A DNA stretch of 7,132 nucleotides from DASRTE01 sp035656095 (GTDB lineage Bacteria > Actinomycetota > Actinomycetes > Jiangellales > Jiangellaceae). The stretch is taken from assembly GCA_035656095.1 (NCBI GenBank), contig DASRTE010000007.1, positions 1 through 7,132 on the forward strand. Reading direction: 5' to 3'. The notes beneath the pieces are model-generated. The model was not told the origin of the DNA. It saw only the letters and a program-made list of their open reading frames with translations, and ran no database searches. Positions within the stretch are counted from its first letter, which is position 1. Every line of letters begins with the position of its first letter. The position numbers were made by a program, and so were the translations under genes. This document shows positions 1-5,310 of the stretch, piece after piece.

Positions 1-57
1 CAGGTCGACGCCCTCCAGCGAGACCCCGCCGGCGGGAGCCTGGCAGCCCGCCGTCAT
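1..57 (-). CDS. sseC: DUF1416 / SseC-like protein, N-terminal fragment
   Basis: Only the first 19 codons lie in the window; the gene runs off its left edge. The visible peptide starts MTAGCQAPAGGVSLEGVDL, with an early Cys and a Gly/Pro-rich stretch. This resembles the start of actinobacterial DUF1416 proteins (SseC, Rv0814c), which are small proteins of about 100 residues usually encoded directly after a CysA2-type sulfurtransferase. The ATG overlaps the TGA of the upstream sulfurtransferase by 4 bp (ATGA), so translation is probably coupled. The family has no firmly established biochemical role; a part in thiosulfate/sulfur metabolism is inferred from its constant neighbour. The call rests on the short N-terminus plus synteny, so it is probable rather than certain. 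Confidence 0.7.
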   Translation of the reverse strand, partial: MTAGCQAPAGGVSLEGVDL

Positions 58-902
58 GCGGCACCCGGCTCGTCGCCCACCGCGATCGGCACGCCCACAA
101 GCGATCCGTACTCCGTCCAGGACCCGTCGTAGTTCTTGACGTTCGACACGCCCAGCAGCTCGTGCAGGACGAACCAGGTGTGCGCCGATCGCTCGCCGAT
201 ACGGCAATAGGCGATCGTATCCGTGTCCAGGTCGACACCCGTCTCGCTGTAAAGCGCGCGCAGATCGGCGTCGGAGCGGAACGTACCGTCGTCGTTGGCC
301 GCCTTGCTCCATGGGATATTCAGTGCGGTCGGGATGTGCCCGCCGCGCTGGGCCTGCTCCTGCGGCAGGTGGGCCGGGGCAAGCAGGCGGCCGGCGTACT
401 CATCGGGCGAGCGGACGTCGACCAGGTTCTGAGAGCCGATGGCGTCGACGACCTCGTCACGGAATGCGCGGATGGCCAGATCCGGGCCGCTTGCCCGGTA
501 CTGGGTCGGCGGACGCTGCGTGGCGTCGTCGATGAGCTCGCGGCTCTCCAGCTCCCAGATCTTGCGCCCGCCGTCGAGCAGCCGGACGTCGTCGTGCCCG
601 TAGAGCTTGAAGTACCAGTACGCGTAGGCGGCGAACCAGTTGTTGTTGCCGCCGTAGAGGACGACGGTGTCGTCGTTGCCGACGCCCTTCACGGAGAGCA
701 GTGCTTCGAACTGCTCCTTGTTCACGAAGTCACGGCGTACCGGGTCCTGCAGGTCTGACTTCCAGTCCAGGCGCACAGCGTCCTTGATGTGGTTTTTGTC
801 GTACGCGGTCGTGTCCTCGTCGACCTCGACCAGGACGACCTCGGGATCGTCGAGATGTTGCTCGACCCAATCGGCTGAAACGAGCACGGTCTCGCGGCTC
901 AT
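54..902 (-). CDS. cysA2: Sulfurtransferase (tandem rhodanese, CysA2/SseA type)
   Basis: A 282-residue two-domain rhodanese, the usual length for thiosulfate or 3-mercaptopyruvate sulfurtransferases. These move sulfane sulfur from a donor to cyanide or a thiol acceptor through a persulfide on the active Cys. The N-terminal domain (about 1-125) is the inactive structural copy: its loop reads YGGNNNW (83-89) and has no Cys. The C-terminal domain (about 145-282) has the active loop CRIGERS at 233-239, with Cys233 as the expected nucleophile; this loop is typical of actinobacterial CysA/SseA proteins. The expected folding signatures DVRSPDEY (162-169) and GHIPTALNIPW (188-198) are present. The ATG at 902 has a good ribosome site, GGAGGT, 6 nt upstream (909-914), and overlaps the stop of the DUF4395 gene by 4 bp. 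No signal peptide is visible, so it is cytoplasmic. Its place after thiX and DUF4395 and before sseC matches the CysA2 (Rv0815c) context. The physiological donor cannot be told from sequence. Confidence 0.95.
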   Translation of the reverse strand: MSRETVLVSADWVEQHLDDPEVVLVEVDEDTTAYDKNHIKDAVRLDWKSDLQDPVRRDFVNKEQFEALLSVKGVGNDDTVVLYGGNNNWFAAYAYWYFKLYGHDDVRLLDGGRKIWELESRELIDDATQRPPTQYRASGPDLAIRAFRDEVVDAIGSQNLVDVRSPDEYAGRLLAPAHLPQEQAQRGGHIPTALNIPWSKAANDDGTFRSDADLRALYSETGVDLDTDTIAYCRIGERSAHTWFVLHELLGVSNVKNYDGSWTEYGSLVGVPIAVGDEPGAA

Positions 903-1324
903 CGGGTGACCTCCGTCAATTGAGGAATGGCGCGGCGGAATACCAGGTAGATCTCGCAGCCCAGGCAGAATCCGAAGGCGGCGTTGAGGAACGCGGCGGC
1001 CAGTGCTGCGCCGACCGCGCTATAGGCGAGTAACGGCCAACCGCCGACGAACCCTGCCAGGCCGGCGGTCGCGAACAGCAGCCCGACGAGCTGAGCGAAC
1101 CGGGGCGGTCGGGCGTCCTCGTACTCGGCGGGTGGACCCAACCGCGGGCGCACGACCCGGGCGAACAGCCGTGCATACGGCGAGGCGGCGACCCCGGCGA
1201 TGGCCGCGATGGCGAACACGGCGGTCTGCGCGGCCAGCAGCCAGGCGCTACCCGTCAGCAGGACAACCGCGAGAACCACAGTGGTGACGGCTGCGGTGAA
1301 GCGCTGGCCGCGGGGGTCGACCAT
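899..1324 (-). CDS. DUF4395 integral membrane protein
   Basis: A 141-residue protein with four hydrophobic segments, at about 11-27, 29-47, 75-93 and 95-116. The short polar loop at about 50-74 is rich in Arg and Pro. It opens MVDPRGQRFTAAV and contains PPRFAQLVG and GFCLGCEIYL, features I associate with the DUF4395 family often encoded beside actinobacterial sulfurtransferases and thioredoxins. Cys120 and Cys123 form a CLGC pair at the end of the last membrane segment, so a redox or persulfide-handling role is plausible but unproven. The start ATG has AGGGAG (1332-1337) 7 nt upstream. The stop overlaps the start of the sulfurtransferase by 4 bp, so the two are almost certainly co-translated. 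A leader ORF ends 87 bp upstream. The family is of unknown function; sulfur-compound transport or membrane sulfur relay is inference from context. Confidence 0.87.
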   Translation of the reverse strand: MVDPRGQRFTAAVTTVVLAVVLLTGSAWLLAAQTAVFAIAAIAGVAASPYARLFARVVRPRLGPPAEYEDARPPRFAQLVGLLFATAGLAGFVGGWPLLAYSAVGAALAAAFLNAAFGFCLGCEIYLVFRRAIPQLTEVTR

Positions 1325-1411
1325 CGGGATGCTCCCTGACGTGGGCTGGACAGGTCATCAGCTGTGGACAGCCTGGGAAGGGTCGGCGATGCGACGCCCA
1401 GGGCTACCCGG
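1325..1411 (-). promoter_or_regulatory. Leader region between leader ORF and DUF4395, possible attenuator
   Basis: This non-coding stretch on the minus strand lies between the leader-ORF stop and the DUF4395 start. It contains GCTGT-CC-ACAGC (about 1361-1372). It also has three short elements, CAGG (1372-1375), CCTG (1351-1354) and CAGG (1335-1338); the last overlaps the Shine-Dalgarno AGGGAG. The middle CCTG could pair with either neighbour, hiding or freeing the ribosome site. The stems are only 4-5 bp, so this is suggestive only. No T-run terminator is visible. Confidence 0.25.
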
Positions 1412-1489
1412 TCAGGGCAGGCGACAGAGCATGGTGGCGACGCGACCGAGATCGATCGCGCGCCGCTTCGTCAGCTCCGTCCGGAACAC
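1412..1489 (-). CDS. Short leader peptide (candidate, sulfur-operon type)
   Basis: A 25-codon ORF (GTG at 1489 to TGA at 1412) lies between thiX and the DUF4395 gene. Its core TKRRAIDLGRVATMLC followed by Arg resembles the short actinobacterial leader peptides with a basic pair, x-(V/I)DL-x-R, and Cys near the C-terminus, found ahead of sulfur-assimilation and cysteine genes. In those, ribosome behaviour at the terminal Cys codon is thought to control the downstream genes. The gene is far too short for standard gene finders. The start is uncertain: no clear Shine-Dalgarno precedes this GTG. The same frame is open back to a GTG at 1525 and to an ATG at 1558 that overlaps the thiX stop as ATGA (48 codons). 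Only one Cys codon (TGT) is present. I take the signature as real and the start as open. Confidence 0.6.
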   Translation of the reverse strand: MFRTELTKRRAIDLGRVATMLCRLP

Positions 1490-1539
1490 GGCGCCGAGGT
1501 TACGGGCCGGACGGGCGTGTGTCACCGTTGTGCTCGCAT

Positions 1540-1559
1540 GATGAGACAGGTGTCTCATC
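1540..1559. promoter_or_regulatory. Perfect inverted repeat at the thiX stop codon
   Basis: The arms GATGAGACA and TGTCTCATC are separated by GG: a perfect 9-bp dyad that can also be read as an 8-bp stem with a 4-nt loop. It spans the stop codon of thiX and the possible upstream ATG of the leader ORF. There is no T-run on either side, so it is not a standard intrinsic terminator. It fits an operator for a dimeric regulator, or an RNA hairpin separating thiX from the downstream sulfurtransferase genes. I recognise no known regulator's motif. Confidence 0.4.
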
Positions 1560-2016
1560 TCGTGGCGAATTGCTGCACCAGAGCGCCGACCTGGGCGAGC
1601 CTGGGCACGCCCGTCGAACGCTGGACGACCTGTCCGCGCCGGTCGAGCACGAGCGTCGTCGGTGTTCGCGTGATTCCGAACCGGCGGACCAGGTCCAGGT
1701 GGGACTCCGCGTCGATCTCGACGTGACTGACGCCGTCTGTCGTCGCGGCCACACGGGCCAGCACCTGGCGGGTCGCCAGGCACGGGGCACAGAACGCGCT
1801 CGAGAACTGCACCAGCGTCACCCTCTCCCCCAAGTCCTGACCGAGGTCTGCGCTGGTGAGGGACTGCTGCGCGGTCCGCGGCGACGGTCCGGTCAGCCGG
1901 CCGGCGGTTCTCACCCGCCAGAGCCCGAATGCCGTCGCCGCCAACAGCACGACGATGAGCACGACAAGTCCGGTCACGCCCGGTTCAACACCGCCCGCCA
2001 CCACTACGTTCCTCAT
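1555..2016 (-). CDS. thiX: Membrane-anchored thioredoxin-fold protein (ThiX-like)
   Basis: A 153-residue protein with one N-terminal membrane segment (about 14-33), then RVRTAGR, whose positive charges suggest that the following domain faces the cytoplasm. The thioredoxin domain (about 55-153) has the active-site motif FCAPC, with cysteines at 76 and 79. TPT at 118-120 is the expected cis-proline site next to the active site. It resembles ThiX (Rv0816c), encoded beside cysA2 in mycobacteria. The likely role is thiol-disulfide exchange at the inner face of the membrane, perhaps reducing the sulfurtransferase, the DUF4395 protein or another thiol partner. The chosen ATG has AGGTG 8 nt upstream. 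A GTG at 2004 (codon 5) is preceded by GAGGA and is a reasonable alternative start. A cluster of GCACCTGATC repeats fills the upstream gap. The function is firm at fold level; the partner is inference. Confidence 0.85.
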   Translation of the reverse strand: MRNVVVAGGVEPGVTGLVVLIVVLLAATAFGLWRVRTAGRLTGPSPRTAQQSLTSADLGQDLGERVTLVQFSSAFCAPCLATRQVLARVAATTDGVSHVEIDAESHLDLVRRFGITRTPTTLVLDRRGQVVQRSTGVPRLAQVGALVQQFATR

Positions 2017-2157
2017 CGCGCGCGCACCTGATCGTCATTGGTGCACCTGATCACTTGATGATCCCTGATCAGGTGAGCCAGGACGTGTCCACGACGCTCG
2101 GTGAGGCACCTGATCCGGTCTCATATCGTGGACGCCAAACGATCAGGCCAATGGAGA
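2017..2157. promoter_or_regulatory. Intergenic region with GCACCTGATC repeat cluster
   Basis: This 141-bp gap lies between the anti-sigma gene and thiX. Exact copies of GCACCTGATC lie at 2024-2033, 2043-2052 and 2106-2115. An inverted copy, GATCAGGTG, lies at 2067-2075 and a partial one, GATCAGG, at 2141-2147; a degenerate CACTTGATG is at 2052-2060. Copies 2044-2052 and 2067-2075 could form a 9-bp stem with a 14-nt loop. CCTGATCAGG (2064-2073) is itself a palindrome. The copy nearest thiX contains that gene's AGGTG ribosome site. No convincing -35/-10 pair and no U-run terminator were seen. The likely role is a multi-site operator for thiX and downstream genes; a structured separator between operons is the alternative. 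Confidence 0.55.
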
Positions 2158-2847
2158 TCACGCAGAGGCGGTGACGAGCACGTCGCCTTCGGGGGTGACG
2201 ACCTCGTAATGGCTGACCTCGTGCGGCTGCAGACCGACGCCGCCGTCGAACCAGAGCTTGCCCGTGTCGTAGCCGCCAGGCGGAACCGTCCAAGTTGCCG
2301 CGACCTGGCGAGTGCCGTCCTTGCCGACAGCGACCAGGCTGCACGTGGCACCGGGCGGTACGCCGGCCACGGCACCGTGCACCGCGGTGCCCCAGGCCTT
2401 GGTGAACAACTCCACATCCAGGGCGACGGCGCCGTCGGTCCCGTGGAGTTCGGCCGTGGGTGCCGGCGCAGCGGCAACCGGCGCTGCGGGCGCGTCATCA
2501 TTGGCGATGAGCAGGGCGCCGGTACCGGCCAACACGGCGCCGGCGGCGGCCGCCGCCAGACCCAGCGCGAACCGGCGTCGTCGCGCTCGTCGGCGCTCTT
2601 CCGCGACCGCGGCGAGCAGTCCGTCGAGCACCCGGCGATCCGGCTGCACGGCGGCCGGCAGAGCATCCGGCAGGCCGAACTGTTTCGCCGCTGCCAACAC
2701 ATCGACCGTCTCGGACAGCTCGGCCAGCTCCGCGGAGCAACGCGCACAGCCGGCGACGTGCTCGCGCACCTCGATTTCCTCGGCGGGATCCAGCGCGGAC
2801 ACGGCTAGTGCGCCCAGCGAGATCCGAATCTCGTCGCAGGAGGTCAT
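2158..2847 (-). CDS. Anti-sigma factor with ZAS zinc-binding domain (RslA-like)
   Basis: A 229-residue single-pass membrane protein. The cytoplasmic N-terminal part (1-90) has the zinc-associated anti-sigma signature His30-x3-Cys34-x2-Cys37, with Cys4 as a probable further ligand. This domain binds the partner sigma factor and releases it when the cysteines are oxidised or the protein is cleaved (established for the family). A run of arginines (85-92) precedes one membrane segment (about 93-114). The extracytoplasmic domain (115-229) starts with an Ala/Pro linker and contains WGT and CSLVAVGKDGTRQVAATW, similar to the ectodomains of actinobacterial RslA-type anti-sigma factors. The start has a strong GGGGGAGG site and overlaps the sigma-factor stop by 4 bp. 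The pair is therefore made together, as expected for sigma/anti-sigma partners. The signal it senses is not visible; redox or cell-envelope thiol stress is inference. Confidence 0.88.
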   Translation of the reverse strand: MTSCDEIRISLGALAVSALDPAEEIEVREHVAGCARCSAELAELSETVDVLAAAKQFGLPDALPAAVQPDRRVLDGLLAAVAEERRRARRRRFALGLAAAAAGAVLAGTGALLIANDDAPAAPVAAAPAPTAELHGTDGAVALDVELFTKAWGTAVHGAVAGVPPGATCSLVAVGKDGTRQVAATWTVPPGGYDTGKLWFDGGVGLQPHEVSHYEVVTPEGDVLVTASA

Positions 2848-3428
2848 GTCGCCTCCCCCGGCCCGGTGATGCCGCGTTCTTCAAGCGCCAGGCGCAAGGC
2901 TCGCAGCGCGTAATAGGTGCGGGACTTCACGGTGCCCGCTGGTACCCCGAGGACATGGGCGGCTTCGGCAACCGATCGCCCGCGGAAATACGTTTCGACG
3001 ACGGCCGCACGGTGCTCCGGGCTCAGGGTCTCGATCGCCTCGGCCACGAGCTGCGCCACCAGGGCCTGGTCCACTCCATCGTCGACCGGGACCACGCCGA
3101 GTGCCGACTCGGCCACCTCGGCTGGACGAGCCCGGCGGGCTCGCTCGCCGTCGACGACCACGTGCCGCGCCACGGTCCACAACCATGGTCGGGCTGACCC
3201 TCTATCGGGAGTCAGGGAGTCCGGGTGCCGCCATGCCCGCAACAGCGTCTCCTGCACGACGTCTTCGGCTCGCTGGCGATCACCACCCACGAGGCGTAGG
3301 ACGTATCCCATGAGCGGCGCGGCGTGCTCGTCGTAGAGCGCGCGGACGAGATCCTCGTCGGCGACCGGGGCCCTCACATTGGGGGCACGCCTGCCGAAGG
3401 GGCCTGGTTCAGCCGGGCGATGGTTCAT
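2844..3428 (-). CDS. ECF RNA polymerase sigma factor, SigL-like
   Basis: A 194-residue two-domain sigma factor of normal ECF length. Region 2 (about 27-96) includes LYDEHAAPLMGYVLRLVGG and AEDVVQETLLRAWRHP, the core-binding and -10-recognition helices. Region 4 (about 131-184) includes LSPEHRAAVVETYFRGRSVAEAA and the helix-turn-helix VLGVPAGTVKSRTYYALRAL, which reads the -35. The wording of both regions recalls mycobacterial SigL. Its next gene encodes a ZAS anti-sigma factor, as in SigL-RslA. The frame is open for 112 codons further upstream, but that extension is Arg/Gly-rich shadow sequence inside the membrane-protein gene. The ATG at 3428 gives the right domain length and overlaps the upstream stop by 4 bp. 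No strong ribosome site is visible, consistent with coupling. Targets are unknown; autoregulation is common in this group, but I found no convincing SigL-type promoter. Confidence 0.92.
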   Translation of the reverse strand: MNHRPAEPGPFGRRAPNVRAPVADEDLVRALYDEHAAPLMGYVLRLVGGDRQRAEDVVQETLLRAWRHPDSLTPDRGSARPWLWTVARHVVVDGERARRARPAEVAESALGVVPVDDGVDQALVAQLVAEAIETLSPEHRAAVVETYFRGRSVAEAAHVLGVPAGTVKSRTYYALRALRLALEERGITGPGEAT

Positions 3429-4198
3429 CCGAGCAGGACCCGTCCGAGAACGTACGAAACAGGCGCCGCGACGACGACCGGAAGACTTACGCGTAGTGGT
3501 GTCAGCACGCTCACCGTGCCGTCGCCTGCCTCGGCGGCCACTCGATCGACGGCAGCCACGGCGATCACGGCGGACAAGGCGGCGAAGGAGGCGACGACGA
3601 CTCCGCCGACCTTGGGCACCGCCGCCGCCACCCCGCCAGCGACAAGCATCAAGCCTGCGGCAACCCCGCCGGCGAGCAGGATCGCCAGGAACCGTCGAGC
3701 CACGACCGGTATCGGCAGCGCGTCGGCGAGCCCAACGACACCGACACCCAGCAGGCCGAGCCACACCGCGTGCACGCCACCCTCAGTCGCACGCAACGCC
3801 AACCATGCCACTGGGAGAACGGCGAGCGCACAGGCTGCGACCGTCATGGTCAACGACATGGTCATGGCCCGCCGGCCGTCTTGTCGGCCGAGCTGAATCG
3901 CGATGGCCGCAACGAACGCCGGGCCGAGCAGGACGGCCACCGGCCATCTGCCGTTCGGGTCGGCGAAGACCATCCACGCCGAGGCTCCGATCGACACCAT
4001 CAAGGCGAGCCACGCTCCCGATCGCGCCGCGGGGACTGGTGCGGGGCGCACACCGCCGAGGGTAAACACGACCTGCACTGCGGCGATACCCACCCCGAGG
4101 AGTGGGCGCCCGACGGCGGCCGCGAGAGCGAGCACGGCCACGAGCGCTGCCGACAGAACCGAGGGCACGAGAGGATCTTCCCAGAGCACAATGCTCAT
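3425..4198 (-). CDS. Multi-pass membrane protein, unknown function
   Basis: I do not recognise this 257-residue protein. It has about eight or nine hydrophobic segments (roughly 11-29, 33-50, 61-78, 86-104, 113-136, 143-160, 168-192, 197-217 and 233-254). Loops are short; the most polar are GRQDGRRA (104-111) and DRVAAEAGDGT (218-228). There are no obvious catalytic motifs, and only one Cys (123), inside a membrane segment. The ADALPIPVVARRF stretch (158-170) is the most distinctive loop. The start overlaps the MoaD stop and the end overlaps the sigma-factor start, each by 4 bp. It is therefore translated as part of the hydrolase-moaD-sigma-anti-sigma operon. That position suggests a transporter or membrane partner linked to the sulfur carrier or to the sigma switch, but nothing in the sequence proves either. 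Confidence 0.8.
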   Translation of the reverse strand: MSIVLWEDPLVPSVLSAALVAVLALAAAVGRPLLGVGIAAVQVVFTLGGVRPAPVPAARSGAWLALMVSIGASAWMVFADPNGRWPVAVLLGPAFVAAIAIQLGRQDGRRAMTMSLTMTVAACALAVLPVAWLALRATEGGVHAVWLGLLGVGVVGLADALPIPVVARRFLAILLAGGVAAGLMLVAGGVAAAVPKVGGVVVASFAALSAVIAVAAVDRVAAEAGDGTVSVLTPLRVSLPVVVAAPVSYVLGRVLLG

Positions 4199-4446
4199 CC
4201 CCCGGCGAAAGGTGGCAGCAACTCGACAACGGAACCGTCGGCGAGCGCGACGGCGGCATGGTCATGACGCCCGACCGGGGCGCCGTCGACGACCACCGAG
4301 CAGATGCCGAGCACCGTGGAGAACCGGGGCTCGGCGCCATGTAGGCGGCGGGCCGACGCCAGTGCGTCCGCCAACGTCCCCGCGTCGACGACCTCCTCGG
4401 TCGTGCCGGCGGCCGCGCGCAGCGAGGACCAGTACCGCAGCGTCAC
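4195..4446 (-). CDS. MoaD/ThiS family sulfur-carrier protein
   Basis: An 83-residue ubiquitin-like sulfur carrier, the usual size for MoaD. It opens VTLRYWSSLRAAAGTTEE and ends LLPPFAGG. The C-terminal Gly-Gly is the site that is adenylated and converted to a thiocarboxylate to donate sulfur, as in molybdopterin (MoaD) or thiazole (ThiS) synthesis and in some cysteine or thiol pathways. The LLPP-x-AGG ending fits MoaD better than ThiS. The GTG at 4446 overlaps the hydrolase stop as GTGA; a second in-frame GTG three codons upstream is the alternative. No E1-like activator (MoeB/ThiF), MoaE or ThiG is in the window, so the recipient is unknown. Rhodaneses can supply sulfur to such carriers, which makes the nearby sulfurtransferase an interesting but unproven partner. 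Confidence 0.85.
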   Translation of the reverse strand: MTLRYWSSLRAAAGTTEEVVDAGTLADALASARRLHGAEPRFSTVLGICSVVVDGAPVGRHDHAAVALADGSVVELLPPFAGG

Positions 4447-5231
4447 TCGTGGCACTGGGTCACCAGCCAGTCGGCGATCCGCCGGGCGAGCGGTTCGTCG
4501 ACCGCACCCTCCGCGTGACCGAAGTCGGGCAGTATCCACAGCGTTGCCGCGGCGCCGGCAGCGGCGGAGACTCGCCGGCCGTGCTCGGCCGGGAAAAGGT
4601 CGTCCCGCTCCCCGTGCACGACCAGCAGTGGCACATCGATCTCGGCCGCCGCGGCAACCGGATCCAGCGGATAGGGCTCGGCCCAGTCGCCCCGCATGAG
4701 GCGGGTGCGTCGGGTCAGCCGGATCGCGGCGCGTCCCAGCGGGGGCAGCACCAACCGGTGCAGCGTGCGCATCCTCGGCGTGCCGCGGTAGTACCACTCC
4801 CCAGGCCCGCTGACAGCGGCAACCGCGTCGACCCCGCCGTAGAGAGCGGCATGCCTGAGCACCACTGCCGAGCCCAGCGAGAAGCCAAGCGTCGCCACGC
4901 GGCCGTATCCGAGCGACCGGGCCCAGCCGACCGCGGCTTCGACGTCGCGCACCTCCTCCCAGCCGAACGTGCTGACACCGCCGGAGCCGCCGTGGCCGCG
5001 CAAGTCCAGCAGCACCAGTCCAGCGGCAGGCCGCATCCACTCGGCGATACGCCGAATCCGCGGGTGCCGCGAATGCAGCGTGAAGCCGGGGACGACCACC
5101 ACGGCGACGTCTCGGCGACCGTCGACCGGCAGATGCTCGGCGGCGACGACCACCCCGTCGTCGGTTTGCAGACGCCGCCGGAAACCGAACCCGTCCCGAT
5201 CAGTGGGCAAAAGGAATTGGCTGGCCCGCAC
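4443..5231 (-). CDS. Alpha/beta-hydrolase (serine hydrolase)
   Basis: A 262-residue alpha/beta-hydrolase. The elements appear in order: VVVVPGF (44-50) with the oxyanion region, LLDLRGHGGSGG (74-85), and the nucleophile elbow GFSLGS with Ser118. The late HGERDDLFP (206-214) supplies the acid and DFGHAEG (236-242) supplies His239 of the triad. The cap region (about 145-190) is basic and aromatic. The substrate is unknown; esterase, lipase-like or thioesterase activity is possible. The frame is open far upstream, but the only upstream ATG (near 5312) sits on the start of the divergent glnR. I chose the GTG at 5231, which is preceded by AGGATAGGG (5235-5243) and gives a normal family length. It is the first gene of the five-gene minus-strand operon, and its stop overlaps the MoaD start. 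No signal peptide is visible, so it is cytoplasmic. Confidence 0.88.
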   Translation of the reverse strand: MRASQFLLPTDRDGFGFRRRLQTDDGVVVAAEHLPVDGRRDVAVVVVPGFTLHSRHPRIRRIAEWMRPAAGLVLLDLRGHGGSGGVSTFGWEEVRDVEAAVGWARSLGYGRVATLGFSLGSAVVLRHAALYGGVDAVAAVSGPGEWYYRGTPRMRTLHRLVLPPLGRAAIRLTRRTRLMRGDWAEPYPLDPVAAAAEIDVPLLVVHGERDDLFPAEHGRRVSAAAGAAATLWILPDFGHAEGAVDEPLARRIADWLVTQCHE

Positions 5232-5310
5232 GTGCCCTATCCTGTCAACCTGTGGGCCCGGGCAGCGCCGCCCTCCGGGTCCCGTTGCATATCCGGCCAG
5301 AGGAGGCCGC
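5232..5310. promoter_or_regulatory. Divergent intergenic region between hydrolase operon and glnR
   Basis: This 79-bp gap must hold the start signals for glnR (plus) and the hydrolase-to-anti-sigma operon (minus). On the plus strand AGAGGAGG (5299-5306) is a strong ribosome site 4 nt before the glnR ATG. TTGCATATC (5285-5293) upstream is only weakly -10-like. On the minus strand TTGACAGGATAGGG lies just before the hydrolase GTG, too close for a normal -35/-10 pair starting there. A GC-rich imperfect dyad, CCCGG ... CCGGG (5257-5279), lies in the middle. No GlnR box (GTnAC-n6-GAAAC) was found. Confidence 0.4.

Noticed and set aside
2044..2075. Intrinsic terminator after the anti-sigma gene
   Set aside because: A 9-bp stem with a 14-nt loop is possible, but there is no U-run, and the same sequence recurs as unpaired repeats nearby. 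A protein-binding role explains it better.
2069..2157. Possible small ORF through the repeat region on the minus strand
   Set aside because: It is only the tail of a shadow frame of the anti-sigma gene. It has no start with a ribosome site and no recognisable peptide.
3429..3764. 112-codon N-terminal extension of the sigma factor
   Set aside because: The extension is Arg/Gly-rich and overlaps the membrane-protein gene out of frame. The ATG at 3428 gives a normal ECF length and a 4-bp overlap with the upstream stop.
4447..5040. N-terminal extension of the MoaD frame, making a 281-residue protein
   Set aside because: The added part is out-of-frame sequence of the hydrolase gene with no domain character. 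MoaD proteins are about 80-90 residues, and the GTGA overlap marks the start.
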